Source of the DNA: Zoogloea dura
GTDB lineage: Bacteria > Pseudomonadota > Gammaproteobacteria > Burkholderiales > Rhodocyclaceae
Direction: 5' to 3'
Assembly: GCF_012927165.1 (NCBI RefSeq)
Contig: NZ_JABBGA010000009.1
Span: 1-64,000, forward strand
Length of the DNA: 64,000 nt
Shown here in pieces: positions 48,078-57,546 of the stretch; within the stretch, counting starts at the first letter, position 1; each line of letters starts with the position of its first letter. The notes beneath the pieces are model-generated. The model had not been told where the DNA came from and did no database searches. It worked only from the letters and a program-made list of their open reading frames with translations. The position numbers and the translations under genes are program-made.

Positions 48078-49217
48078 ATGAGCAATGCCGTCCTGATCAC
48101 CCGCGAACCGGTCATCAACAAACAGCACAAGATCACCGCCAACCGGCTGATCGTCCATGCGGCGTCCGTCTCCCAGGCGGTGGAGGCCCTGGACAGCCTC
48201 GCCGAGGTGTGGCCTTCGACCCACCCGGTCTTCATCAGCCTCTACAAGCTGGTGCCCACCCCGGACCTGCTCAACTGGATCGCCCCGGCCAATGCCATGG
48301 TCGAGATCCCCACCCAGTCGATCGCCCATCCCCTGACCCTGACCCTGATCCCCCAGCTGCTGGCCGCCAACATCAGCCTCAACCTCACCTGGTATCAGCA
48401 CGACACCGTCCTGCCGCCCAATGTGCAATGGCGCTTCCTGATCGTGGATGCCAAGCGCCAACACCTGCCCGCCGACCCACCAGGGCTGTCCATCGCCTGG
48501 GGGCTGACGGATGTACCCGACTTCCGCAACGCCATCGCCGAGGGCTACGACGGCGCCTCCGGCTGGTTCTTCCTGCGTGGCGTCAAGACCGACGGCAAGC
48601 TCGCCCCGTCCCACGCCCAGATCGTGCGTCTGATGAACCTGGTGCGGCGCAATGCGGAAGTCCGCGAGATCGAAACCGTGTTGAAGCAGGACGTGGCCCT
48701 CTCCTACAAGCTCCTGAGATACATCAATTCCGCCGGATTCGGGCTGATGTGCGAAATTCAATCCTTCCGGCATGCCGTCACCATCCTCGGCTACGAAAAG
48801 CTCAATAAATGGCTTTCAGTGCTGCTCGTCTCCGCCAGCCGCGACCCGTCTGCACCCGCGCTGATGCAGACCGCCATCGCCCGCGGACGCTTCATGGAGA
48901 AGATCGGGGCCGCCTTCTTCGACAAGGGCGAGCTGGACAACCTCTTCATCACCGGCGCTTTCTCGCTGCTCCACCTCCTGCTCGGCGCCAGCCTGCAGTC
49001 GGCCCTGGAGGAAATGCATCTCCCCACCCCGATCGCCGATGCGCTGATCACGGGCGATGGCGTCTATGCCCCCTTCCTCAAGCTGGCCAAGGCACTAGAG
49101 AGCTTTGACGACAAGCAGCTGGCCCAGCTGGCCGGCGAACTCCACATCTCCCCCGACCAGGTCAACCGGGCCCACCTCGAGGCCCTTTCCTTCGCCGACA
49201 GCCTGCAATTCGGCTAG
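48078..49217 (+). CDS. EAL-HDOD signalling protein (degenerate EAL)
   Basis: A 379-residue protein with an N-terminal region that looks like a degraded EAL domain and a C-terminal HDOD domain (QDVALSYKLLRYINSAGF, FRHAVTILGYEKLNKWL). This is the YuxH-like EAL-HDOD architecture. Such proteins usually bind partners rather than hydrolyse c-di-GMP. It is the first of three adjacent signalling genes. Confidence 0.87.
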   Translation: MSNAVLITREPVINKQHKITANRLIVHAASVSQAVEALDSLAEVWPSTHPVFISLYKLVPTPDLLNWIAPANAMVEIPTQSIAHPLTLTLIPQLLAANISLNLTWYQHDTVLPPNVQWRFLIVDAKRQHLPADPPGLSIAWGLTDVPDFRNAIAEGYDGASGWFFLRGVKTDGKLAPSHAQIVRLMNLVRRNAEVREIETVLKQDVALSYKLLRYINSAGFGLMCEIQSFRHAVTILGYEKLNKWLSVLLVSASRDPSAPALMQTAIARGRFMEKIGAAFFDKGELDNLFITGAFSLLHLLLGASLQSALEEMHLPTPIADALITGDGVYAPFLKLAKALESFDDKQLAQLAGELHISPDQVNRAHLEALSFADSLQFG

Positions 49218-49260
49218 TCCGACCCGGCCCGCAACCAAGCATCACCTCCGCCCGGGCCAC

Positions 49261-49280
49261 CCTGCCGCCCGGGCGGCAGG
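49261..49280. repeat. 20-bp perfect palindrome
   Basis: A GC-rich, perfectly self-complementary 20-mer lies after the EAL-HDOD gene. No T run follows. It may be a hairpin or protein site. The rest of the 237-bp interval holds no other recognised feature. Confidence 0.5.
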
Positions 49281-49454
49281 CCGTCCACCCACAGCACAGA
49301 GCGGTCGGATGGCTGCAAAACCTCAGCGTCATTCGCGGAATGGATCACGCTCACCACGCATGGGGCGGGTCAGGGCAAACATAAGTCACAGTTTGGGTTT
49401 GGGTGGGCAGGATACGATCGAAAGCACGAAATCTGAGAAATACGTGCCTCCTTC

Positions 49455-51560
49455 ATGCAAACCACCCGAAACGCCAAAATGCGACGCCCCGCCGTGATTC
49501 CCACCTTGCGCCTGCACTGCCAGCGTGAGGCGGCGATCTCCCTGCTGCGGGTACTGTCCCTCGGGACCTCCACGCCGAAAGATGCCGCACGCATCATCAT
49601 TCTCGATCCGGTCCTGCTCTTCGAGCTGCTGCTCACCAGCCCGCTCGGCGAAGCGGAGGGGCACAAGCTGCTGGACGCCATCGCCCTGCGGATCGACAAC
49701 ACCAGCCAGGCCCTGCTGCAGGCCTGGGCGCTGCGCCACATCATCCACCAGCCCCAGCGCCGGACCAGCGAGCACAGCCATCGCCACCACTGCCTGCACA
49801 GCCAGTTCGTCGCCGAACTGGCAGGGCACCTCGCCCGCGAGACCGCCTACGCGGCCCCCGACGAGGCCTATGCCACCGGCCTGCTCCACGACCTCGGCCT
49901 GCTGTGGATGTCCGAATACGCCGACGACTACGCCAGCCTGCTGGCCGACAGCCCCGATGAATGGACGCTCAGCGGCAATGAGTGGGAGCGCTACGGCCAG
50001 GATCACACCGAGATTTCCTCCGCCTTGCTCGCCTCATGTGGCCTGCCGCCGGTAGCCACCGACGCCATCGCCCTGCATCACGCCAACGTGGACACCCTCG
50101 TCACCGCCCACCCGCTGGTCCGCATCGCCGCCGCCGCCGAGGAGCTTGCCAATTACCGCAGCAGCCAGTCGGCCGACTGCCTGGAGCGCGCCGGCCGCCT
50201 GACCGGCCTGGAAGGCGCCCTGCTGGTCAGCCTGCTCGCCGACACCAGCCGTGAAGTGCAGGAGCGCGCCCTCGCCGCGGGAATCCCGGCAGAGCCGGCG
50301 ATGCTCTCGCTGCCCTGGAGCAACCAAGCGGACACCGTTACCGAGACAGGCAGCATCGATGGCGGCGTCGCCCGCTCGGCGCTGAACGCCTTCACCCGCA
50401 GCGTCTTCACCCGCGACCTGTCTGCCTGGAGCGATTTCAACACCGCTTCGCGCCTGCTGCTCGGCCTTGATGCCCCAGTGCTGTTCATCCGGCCCCTCGA
50501 CGGCCAGACTCTCAGCGGCACCACCAGCACGGCCCTGCCCGGCGTGTCGCAACTCCATATCGCGGTCGAGGATGCCCACAGCGTCATCGCCGAGGCCTAC
50601 CGCAGCGGCGTCGAGACACGCTTCCAGTCCGCCGACCGCCCGCCCGGCCGCTGCGCCGCCGACTGGCAGCTTGCCCGCTGGCTGGAGTGCGACGGCCTGC
50701 TCTGCGTCCCCTGGGAGAACGAGCACCAGTCCGGCATCGCCGTCTATCCCTGCGCCGCGGACGAACATACCGGCGAGGAGATCGACCAGGCCCTGCGCAA
50801 GCTCGTCACCGACGCCGCCACTACCCGGATCTCGGCCAAGCAGGCCGATGAGCGGATGCGCGTGGATCTCGAGGAGAGCGTGGCCCGGCGCTACATCGAC
50901 CACGCCCGACGGATCGCCCACGAGGCCAGCAACCCGCTCACCGTGATCAAGACCTACCTGGGGATCATCGATGAGAAGCTGGAAGACTCGACCCTCAAGG
51001 AGCAGCTCAACCTGCTCAGCGACGAACTCGACCGGGTCGCCACACTGATCCGCAAGACCAGCGATTTCACCGGCATGGTTCCGGCCGGCCCCGCCCACAG
51101 CGGCGTCGCCGAGATCCTGCACGACCTGCGCGCGCTGTATGGTGAGGCGCTGTTTGCGCGCAGGGGCATCAACTTCGAACTGCGCACCTCGCCCAACCTG
51201 CCGCCAGCCGCCATTCCGCCGGACGCGCTCAAGCAGATCCTGCTCAATCTCTTCAAGAATGCCGCCGAGGCCATTCCCGAGGGCGGCAAGCTGAGCGTCT
51301 CGGCGGTATCGGGGATCAACACCAACGGCCACGCCTGCCTGGAGATCCGCATCGTGGACAACGGCCCCGGCCTCTCACCCGAGCGCGTACAGACGCTGTT
51401 CACCGGCGGCGCCCGCAACAGCACCAAGCCGGGTGGCGGAGTCGGACTGCCGGTGGTGCGGGAGCTGGTCACCCGCAACAACGGCACCATTCTGTGCCGC
51501 AGCCAGCCCGGCTCCGGAACGGTATTCCAGATTTTCATGCCACTGGCGGCCCGGCCGTGA
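49455..51560 (+). CDS. HDOD-GAF hybrid histidine kinase
   Basis: A 701-residue protein. An HDOD/HD-like domain spans about 15-230 (LHDLGLL, QDHTEISSALL, ALHH, so the HD pair is kept). A GAF-like region lies at about 330-450. The kinase core has the H box with His489 (AHEASNPL), N box (NLFKNAAEAI), G1 (VDNGPGLSP) and G2 (GGGVGLPVV). The start could be 49455 or an ATG 24 bases later. The HDOD-kinase fusion next to a receiver-PDE gene suggests a dedicated two-component pair. Confidence 0.88.
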   Translation: MQTTRNAKMRRPAVIPTLRLHCQREAAISLLRVLSLGTSTPKDAARIIILDPVLLFELLLTSPLGEAEGHKLLDAIALRIDNTSQALLQAWALRHIIHQPQRRTSEHSHRHHCLHSQFVAELAGHLARETAYAAPDEAYATGLLHDLGLLWMSEYADDYASLLADSPDEWTLSGNEWERYGQDHTEISSALLASCGLPPVATDAIALHHANVDTLVTAHPLVRIAAAAEELANYRSSQSADCLERAGRLTGLEGALLVSLLADTSREVQERALAAGIPAEPAMLSLPWSNQADTVTETGSIDGGVARSALNAFTRSVFTRDLSAWSDFNTASRLLLGLDAPVLFIRPLDGQTLSGTTSTALPGVSQLHIAVEDAHSVIAEAYRSGVETRFQSADRPPGRCAADWQLARWLECDGLLCVPWENEHQSGIAVYPCAADEHTGEEIDQALRKLVTDAATTRISAKQADERMRVDLEESVARRYIDHARRIAHEASNPLTVIKTYLGIIDEKLEDSTLKEQLNLLSDELDRVATLIRKTSDFTGMVPAGPAHSGVAEILHDLRALYGEALFARRGINFELRTSPNLPPAAIPPDALKQILLNLFKNAAEAIPEGGKLSVSAVSGINTNGHACLEIRIVDNGPGLSPERVQTLFTGGARNSTKPGGGVGLPVVRELVTRNNGTILCRSQPGSGTVFQIFMPLAARP

Positions 51561-51612
51561 TTTAGGGCATCATTGGGCCACAAAAAAACCAGACCCATAT
51601 CAGGGAGTCAGA

Positions 51613-53832
51613 ATGGTCATCCCCTGGAAAGGGCCCCCTTTTCCCATGGACGCCAGGCAACGCTCGTCCCCGGAGACCCTGGCCCGCATCCTGGTCATAG
51701 ACGACGAGCCGTCACTCACCCGTTCAATTGCCGCGCTGCTCCAGGCACATGACCGGCTGATCGAAACCTGCGGCTCCGTCGCCGAAGCCCTGTCCCGGCT
51801 CAACGCCAGCGCCTACGACCTGCTTCTGCTGGATTACCGCCTGCCGGACGCCACCGGCCTGGCGGTCATGGACTGGCTGATCAGCCATGAGCGCCGGGAA
51901 TCGGTGATCATGATCAGCGCCGAGCACTCGACAGACGCCGCGATTGGCGCCCTGCGACGCGGCGCGCGGGACTTCCTGCTCAAGCCCTACACCGCCGACC
52001 AGCTCCGCCACGCCGTGAACAACGCGCTGGCGCAGCGCCAGATCGAGCGCAACCAGCGCCAGGCCAGACAGCGCCTGGAATCGTCCGAAAGGATGCATCG
52101 CTACCTGGTCGAGAACTCCCTCGACCTCATCTACACCCTCGATGTGGACGGCCGGTTCAGCTATCTCAACCAGCGTATCGAATCCCTGCTCGGCCACTCC
52201 CGCAGCACCCTGATCGGCCACCACTTTTCCGAGATCATCTACCCGGAAGACCTTGAGCGGGCACGCTTCTCCTTCAACGAACGGCGTACCGGCAGGCGCG
52301 CCACCAGCAATTTCGAACTGCGCCTGAGCCGCAGCCAGACGATGGAGGGCAAGGCCCCCCAGGAGCCGGTCACCATCGTGCTGAACGCCATGGGGATCTA
52401 CAACCGCGACGACGCCCAGGCGCCCGCCCATTACGCGGGCACCTATGGCGCGGCCCGGGATCTGTCCGGCCCCGGGCACGACATCGCAACCCGGCAGCCT
52501 CACCACGACCCGCTCACCCGCCTTCCCAACCGCGAGCTGTTCCGCGACCGCCTCGACCTGGCCATCGCCCAGGCCCGGCGCCGGAAGGGCTACATCGCGG
52601 TGATGTTCATCGACATGGACCGCTTCAGATTCGTCAATGAAACCTATGGCGAAAGTGAAGGCGACGCCCTGCTCCGGGCCATCGCCCTGCGCCTGCGCCA
52701 GAGCCTGCGCAAGGGCGACACGCTGACCCGCCACGGCAGCGACGAATTCCTGGCGCTGCTGCCCGACGTGGGCGGCCGGGACGATGCCCGGATCATTGCC
52801 GAAAAGATCCTCGACGCCTTTCGTCAGCCCTTCAGCGTCGGTGACAGCGAGTTTGCCGCCACCCTCAGCCTCGGCCTGGCCCTGCATCCGGAAGACGGCA
52901 GCTGCGCCGACGAACTCATCCAGCACGCCAGCGTCGCCATGCACCAGGTGAAGAGCACGGGACGCGACGCACACAGCTTCTTTGCGGCCGACATGCACGC
53001 CAACTACCGGCAGCGCCTGTCCCTGGAGCACGAATTCCGCCAGGCCCTGAGCCGCCAGGAGCTGGAGCTCCACTATCAGCCCCTGGTCAGCATCTCCCGC
53101 CAGCGCATCACCGGCATGGAGGCGCTTGTCCGCTGGCGCCACCCGCGCCATGGGCTGGTGGCACCCACACGCTTCATCCACATGGCCGAAGACGCCGGCA
53201 TCATCCACGAGATCAGCCGCTGGGTGATCGAAACCGGCTGTGCCCAGCTGGCCAACTGGCGTCAGGACCACCCGGATCTGCGCCTGTCCACCAACCTGTC
53301 GGCCCGGGATTTCGACCACCCCGAACTCGACCTGTCGATCTCCCGGGCCCTGTCGCGCCATGGCCTGACGGCGGGCAGCCTGGAGCTCGAAATCACCGAA
53401 CGGCTTCTGGTGGAGAACGGTGAGCGTATCTCCCTGCGCATGCAGGGCCTGCGCAACCTGGGCGTGGGCATCGTCATTGACGACTTCGGCAGTGGCTATT
53501 CTTCGCTGACCCACATGCAGAGCTGCAACATCACCCGCCTGAAGATCGATCGTCGCTTCGTGCAGGACATCAAGCCCGCCGGGCATCACCCGGTGGTCAG
53601 CGTCCTCGCCGGCATCGCCCGGGGCTTCGACGTCCAGCTCGCGGCGGAGGGCGTCGAGCACAAGGAGCAGTTGCATGCCCTCGAATCCCTCGGCTGCGAC
53701 GAGATGCAGGGTTTCCTGTTCTCGCGCCCGGTGGACGCGGAAGAGGCCACCCGCATCCTCGATGAATACCGGCACCCCGGCCTGCCGGGTCACCTGCCGC
53801 CACCCGCACTGACCTTCCAGCTCAGCCCCTGA
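51613..53832 (+). CDS. Receiver-PAS-GGDEF-EAL response regulator
   Basis: A 739-residue protein. The receiver domain at about 25-145 has phospho-acceptor Asp74 (LLLLDYRLPD). PAS follows at about 155-290, then GGDEF at about 300-465 with GSDEF in place of GGDEF, then EAL at about 475-730. The EAL domain keeps MEALVRW, DDFG and the KIDRRF and AEGVE segments, so phosphodiesterase activity is likely. AGGGAG precedes the ATG. It lies 52 bp after the HDOD kinase and is the probable target of that kinase. Confidence 0.92.
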   Translation: MVIPWKGPPFPMDARQRSSPETLARILVIDDEPSLTRSIAALLQAHDRLIETCGSVAEALSRLNASAYDLLLLDYRLPDATGLAVMDWLISHERRESVIMISAEHSTDAAIGALRRGARDFLLKPYTADQLRHAVNNALAQRQIERNQRQARQRLESSERMHRYLVENSLDLIYTLDVDGRFSYLNQRIESLLGHSRSTLIGHHFSEIIYPEDLERARFSFNERRTGRRATSNFELRLSRSQTMEGKAPQEPVTIVLNAMGIYNRDDAQAPAHYAGTYGAARDLSGPGHDIATRQPHHDPLTRLPNRELFRDRLDLAIAQARRRKGYIAVMFIDMDRFRFVNETYGESEGDALLRAIALRLRQSLRKGDTLTRHGSDEFLALLPDVGGRDDARIIAEKILDAFRQPFSVGDSEFAATLSLGLALHPEDGSCADELIQHASVAMHQVKSTGRDAHSFFAADMHANYRQRLSLEHEFRQALSRQELELHYQPLVSISRQRITGMEALVRWRHPRHGLVAPTRFIHMAEDAGIIHEISRWVIETGCAQLANWRQDHPDLRLSTNLSARDFDHPELDLSISRALSRHGLTAGSLELEITERLLVENGERISLRMQGLRNLGVGIVIDDFGSGYSSLTHMQSCNITRLKIDRRFVQDIKPAGHHPVVSVLAGIARGFDVQLAAEGVEHKEQLHALESLGCDEMQGFLFSRPVDAEEATRILDEYRHPGLPGHLPPPALTFQLSP

Positions 53833-53907
53833 AGCAGGGCCACACCCTCCAACAACCGTCACACTACGACGCTAGATTGGGCCCCGTTGCATCTTCAGGA
53901 GATCGCC

Positions 53908-54129
53908 ATGGGAATCTTTAGACTCGTCATTGCCCACCCCCGCAGTCCTGAAACGACGAGACTCGTCGCCGAACACCTTGATCCGGGCTGGCTCAAGCAG
54001 CGTGGCTATGAAATTGCGCGCAGCCTGGGTGACCAGGGCGCCCTGTGGAAGGCCGAGGCCCAGGGGCAGGCATCACGGCTGGCCCTCAACTGCCGCACCG
54101 GCCACGCCCTCGCCATCGTCACCGACTGA
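53908..54129 (+). CDS. Small uncharacterised protein
   Basis: A 73-residue protein starting MGIFRLVIAHPR with a good ribosome-binding site (AGGAG). No known family recognised. It follows the c-di-GMP regulator by 75 bp, same strand, and may belong to that group. It is short, soluble and rich in Ala and Leu. Confidence 0.7.
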   Translation: MGIFRLVIAHPRSPETTRLVAEHLDPGWLKQRGYEIARSLGDQGALWKAEAQGQASRLALNCRTGHALAIVTD

Positions 54130-54150
54130 CCGGGCGGAGAGCAGCGCCCC

Positions 54151-55146
54151 TCAGCGCCCGAGGGGCAGCAGCACGCCCGTGTCGATGCCTTTTTCGCGCA
54201 GGCGGGACTGGGCCGCAAGGGCTTCCCGGCGGTCGGCGAACGGCCCCACCACCAGACGGGTTTCAACCTGGGCGGGAATGCCGGCCTGGGCCATCCGGGC
54301 CTTGAGTTCCTCGGCCCGGGCAACACTCGAGAAGAAACCGAACTGCAGCACATAGCCCCGTGCCAGGGCCTCTGCCGGAGCGGCCGCGGCCTGCGCAGCG
54401 ACGGGCGCTGCAGCGCCCGTCCGCGCCGGCATGCCGGCCACGGGGGCCGGCGCGGCGCCGGACTGCGGCTGCGCCGCTACCGAAACCGCCACGGCAGGCG
54501 CCGGGGACGCGGTCGGGGCTGAGCCGGCAGGCCTTGGTGCCACCACAGTTCCGGCTGGAGGCAGATCCCGTTGTGGCGCCGGGCTGGTCTGCTGCACAAG
54601 CGCCGGCGCTGCCGCTGCGGGCACGCGCGGAGCCTGGGCCGGCGGGGTGACTGGCGGGGCTGCCGGCACCGGAACCGCAGCGGAACGCGGCGTCTCGTCG
54701 GCACGGGCAGGCGCCCGATGCTCCACCTCACGTCCGTGCGCAGAGGGCGCAGCCTGATTCGGCCGGGCCGTCGGCACACGCGGCGATTCAAGGCGATCCA
54801 CCGGTGCCCCGGCACCTTCGGAATCGCGCGGCAACATGGGTGGCACCGTAGCCTCGGCCGGCTGCTCCTCCGCGGCCCCGGCCTGGGGCCCCTCGCTCCC
54901 GGCGCGAATCACCTCCGGCGGCGCGTCACGTCCCACATCCGAAGCCACCTGGGCAGGGGCGATCGGCTTGGTGGGCAAGGCCACCTCCTCACTGCCACGC
55001 GGCTTCGAGAGATGGTCGAAAACCGCCAATGCGCCGAGCAGGAGTGCAATCAAGCCACCAGCGACCCCGGCCCTGAACCACAACTGGCGGCGGGAATCCT
55101 CGCCGGAATCGGGGCCGTCATCCGCCAGCCTGCGCTCGTCCGTCAT
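54151..55146 (-). CDS. SPOR-domain protein
   Basis: A 331-residue protein with an N-terminal TM helix (AGVAGGLIALLLGALAVF), a long Pro/Ala-rich region and a C-terminal SPOR domain (YVLQFGFFSSVARAEELKARM). SPOR domains bind peptidoglycan with stripped stem peptides at division sites. Upstream DUF2802 gene overlaps it by ATGA, so they are cotranscribed. Confidence 0.9.
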   Translation of the reverse strand: MTDERRLADDGPDSGEDSRRQLWFRAGVAGGLIALLLGALAVFDHLSKPRGSEEVALPTKPIAPAQVASDVGRDAPPEVIRAGSEGPQAGAAEEQPAEATVPPMLPRDSEGAGAPVDRLESPRVPTARPNQAAPSAHGREVEHRAPARADETPRSAAVPVPAAPPVTPPAQAPRVPAAAAPALVQQTSPAPQRDLPPAGTVVAPRPAGSAPTASPAPAVAVSVAAQPQSGAAPAPVAGMPARTGAAAPVAAQAAAAPAEALARGYVLQFGFFSSVARAEELKARMAQAGIPAQVETRLVVGPFADRREALAAQSRLREKGIDTGVLLPLGR

Positions 55147-55688
55147 GCCCTCTCCTCCGCTCGCGCCAGGGCGCAGACCAGCTCCGCCTCGGCCACGGAA
55201 ATGCCGCAGTGCTCCGCAATCTTGGCCGCATCGAAACCCCGGCCGGCCAGCAGCATGGCCTCCGAATGCTGGGGCGACACCGGGCGCACATACTGGACCG
55301 GCGGCGCCTGCTCGCGCACCGCCTGCTGCGCATCCCTCAGGGCATCGAGGTCGCGTCGGTTGGCGGCAAGCTCGCGCCGCAGGAAATCGCTTTCGGTCTG
55401 CAGCTGGGAGACATCCCTTCGCAGTTGCTGGATCTCCAGCTCGTTGAGCAGGGCACGTGAAACCGATTCATCCTCGGGGGCAGACTCGGGCTCCGGCTCG
55501 GCCGGAGCCTCCTCGACAGCGGCAGGTGCCGGCGGCGCAGCGGCAAGAACCGTCTGCGCCACTGTTGCGTCGGCATCCGCCCGGGCCGCCGCCCGCGGGC
55601 GGGACAGCCTGAACAGGGTGAAGGCGAGGTAGATGGCCAGGATGGCCACCAGTGCCCAGATACCGTCGCGCACATCCAGCTCGATCAC
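55143..55688 (-). CDS. DUF2802 membrane protein
   Basis: About 181 residues from the GTG at 55688 (GAGGG upstream), with a TM segment (GIWALVAILAIYLAFTLF), an acidic Ala/Glu-rich region, a coiled-coil stretch (LEIQQLRRDVSQLQTE) and a C-terminal helix-turn-helix-like DUF2802 core (DAAKIAEHCGISVAEAELV). An ATG at 55733 is an alternative start. Function unknown; neighbour SPOR protein suggests an envelope role. Confidence 0.82.
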   Translation of the reverse strand: MIELDVRDGIWALVAILAIYLAFTLFRLSRPRAAARADADATVAQTVLAAAPPAPAAVEEAPAEPEPESAPEDESVSRALLNELEIQQLRRDVSQLQTESDFLRRELAANRRDLDALRDAQQAVREQAPPVQYVRPVSPQHSEAMLLAGRGFDAAKIAEHCGISVAEAELVCALARAEERA

Positions 55689-55845
55689 CGGCACGCCCTC
55701 GCGGACATTCCGTTGCGGCTCATTGACCCACATGCTGTGCTGACGATGATCGTTCCCCTGGTGGCTGGCGTTGGATTGACGCTGGATAATAGCTGCGCGC
55801 CTCTCCACCGACAATGCGGCACCCCGCCGGGCCGCAGCTTTTCGT

Positions 55846-56625
55846 ATGTTCCTGCTAAAAAAAATCCTCTCGACCCTGGTTTTACCCCCTCTCGGGCCCC
55901 TTTTACTCATCCTCGCCGGATTGATCCTGGGCCGCCGCCATCCACGTGGCGGGCGACTCCTTGCCGCTGTCGGGCTGATCGTGAGCGTCGTCCTGATGAC
56001 GCCGGCGTCCGTCGGACTGCTTCTCGCCGACCTTGAGAGCCACCCGCCCATCACCGATGAAGCGCTCGGCCAAGCCGACGCCATCGTGATCCTGGCCGGC
56101 GGCATGCGCAGTCATGCGCCGGAATTCGGCGAAGGCACAGTGAACGCGCGGACCCTCGAGCGCATCCGTTACGGCGCGCGCCTGGCCCGCAAGTCGGGCC
56201 TGCCGGTCCTCGTCTCGGGGGGAGCGCCGCAGGGCGGGACAGCCGAAGCGGAATGGATGAAGCGCAGCCTGCAGGAAGATTTCGGCATCACCGTCCGGTG
56301 GGTGGAGGCGGCTTCACTGGACACCCGTGAAAACGCCCTGCTCAGCGCTCGCATCCTGCACCCCGAAGGCTTGCGGCGGATCGCCCTGGTGACCCATGCA
56401 GCCCACATGCGCCGGGCCGAGGCCTGGTTCAAGTCTGCCGGCTTCGAGGTGCTGCCCGCCCCCACCGCCTACTTCACGGACAAGCACCCCGACGACGCAG
56501 AAGACTCACAACCCGGCGCCAGCGGCCTGTTTCTGGCGGCCGCGCCCAGCATGAGCGCCGCCTACGCCGGCTGGTACGCCATCCACGAATGGCTGGGTCT
56601 GCTGGCTTTCCGGCTCAGCTCTTGA
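55846..56625 (+). CDS. YdcF/ElyC-like DUF218 protein
   Basis: A 259-residue protein with two N-terminal TM helices and a DUF218 domain (AIVILAGGMRSH, GLPVLVSGGAP, THAAHMRRAEAWF). In E. coli the relative ElyC affects envelope biogenesis at low temperature. It overlaps the convergent enoyl-CoA hydratase gene by about 10 bp. Confidence 0.88.
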   Translation: MFLLKKILSTLVLPPLGPLLLILAGLILGRRHPRGGRLLAAVGLIVSVVLMTPASVGLLLADLESHPPITDEALGQADAIVILAGGMRSHAPEFGEGTVNARTLERIRYGARLARKSGLPVLVSGGAPQGGTAEAEWMKRSLQEDFGITVRWVEAASLDTRENALLSARILHPEGLRRIALVTHAAHMRRAEAWFKSAGFEVLPAPTAYFTDKHPDDAEDSQPGASGLFLAAAPSMSAAYAGWYAIHEWLGLLAFRLSS

Positions 56626-57412
56626 AGTGCGGCCGACGCTTGCCGAGGAAGGCGTTCACCCCTTCGTCGAAATCGGCATGGGCCGCACAGCGGGCAAAGG
56701 CCTCGGCCTCCAGCTGAAGCTGAGCGCCCAGGGATTGGTCGGGCGACTCGTTGAGCAGGCGCTTCATCTCGGCAAAGGTATGGCGGGGCCCGGCACAGAT
56801 GCGACGGACCAGCACAGACACCGCATCGTCGAGGGCGTCCGGCATCACCACCTGGTTGACCAGGCCCAGGCGCTCGGCCTCGACAGCATCGAAGCGATCG
56901 GCCAGCAGCAGGAGCTCGAAGGCCCGCCGGCGCCCGAGCATGCGCGGCAGCAACCACGACACGCCGCCGTCACCAGACAGCGCAATGCTGGAATAGGCCG
57001 TTGTGAAGTAGGCGTCCTCGGCGGCCACCACCAGGTCGCAGCCCAGCACCAATGACAGGCCGAAGCCGGCGCAGGCCCCATGGACCCGCGCGATCACCGG
57101 CACCGGCAGCGCCTGCAGGGCGTTTACGCTCGGATTGATGTACTGCTCGATCAAGGCCCGGAAGTTGACCAGGCGGCTTTCGGGCGACAAGTGCAGATGC
57201 GCCGCAAAATCGCGGAGATCACCGCCCGCCATGAAGTGATTGCCGGCGCCCGCCACCACCACCACGCGCAGGTCATCCCGGCGTGACAGCTCGGCGGTGG
57301 CCAGGGCCAGCGCCTTCATCATGTCCACCGACAAGGCATTGAGCGCCTCGGGGCGGTTGAGGGTCAGGGTGGCAACACCATCGGCCACCGTGAGCAGGAC
57401 GGGGGAAGTCAT
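56615..57412 (-). CDS. Enoyl-CoA hydratase/isomerase family protein
   Basis: A 265-residue crotonase-fold enzyme; the CoA-binding oxyanion motif is NHFMAGGDLRDF and HGACAGFGLSLVL follows. The ATG at 57412 (MTSPVLLTV) has AAGGAG upstream. Could be an enoyl-CoA hydratase or a delta isomerase of beta-oxidation. Likely part of the fad cluster. Confidence 0.9.
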   Translation of the reverse strand: MTSPVLLTVADGVATLTLNRPEALNALSVDMMKALALATAELSRRDDLRVVVVAGAGNHFMAGGDLRDFAAHLHLSPESRLVNFRALIEQYINPSVNALQALPVPVIARVHGACAGFGLSLVLGCDLVVAAEDAYFTTAYSSIALSGDGGVSWLLPRMLGRRRAFELLLLADRFDAVEAERLGLVNQVVMPDALDDAVSVLVRRICAGPRHTFAEMKRLLNESPDQSLGAQLQLEAEAFARCAAHADFDEGVNAFLGKRRPHFKS

Positions 57413-57507
57413 GACCCTTACTCCTTCTTCGACATTGGATTCACCAGCTGCCATTTCACCGCGAAGCCGGCTCGCTGGAAAGGGCTCCGAAGGATTTCGG
57501 CACGAAC

Positions 57508-57537
57508 GGCTGCGGGGCGGACGAAAGCCCCGCAGCC
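57508..57537 (-). terminator. Hairpin between thiolase and enoyl-CoA hydratase genes
   Basis: An 11-bp perfect stem (57508-57518 with 57527-57537) lies just after the thiolase stop. No T run follows on the minus strand, so it may only attenuate or stabilise the transcript. Confidence 0.45.
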
Positions 57538-57546
57538 CTCAGCCGG

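Noticed and set aside
51724-53862. 712-codon open frame on the minus strand
   Set aside because: Antisense to the receiver-PAS-GGDEF-EAL gene; no recognisable motifs or ribosome-binding site.
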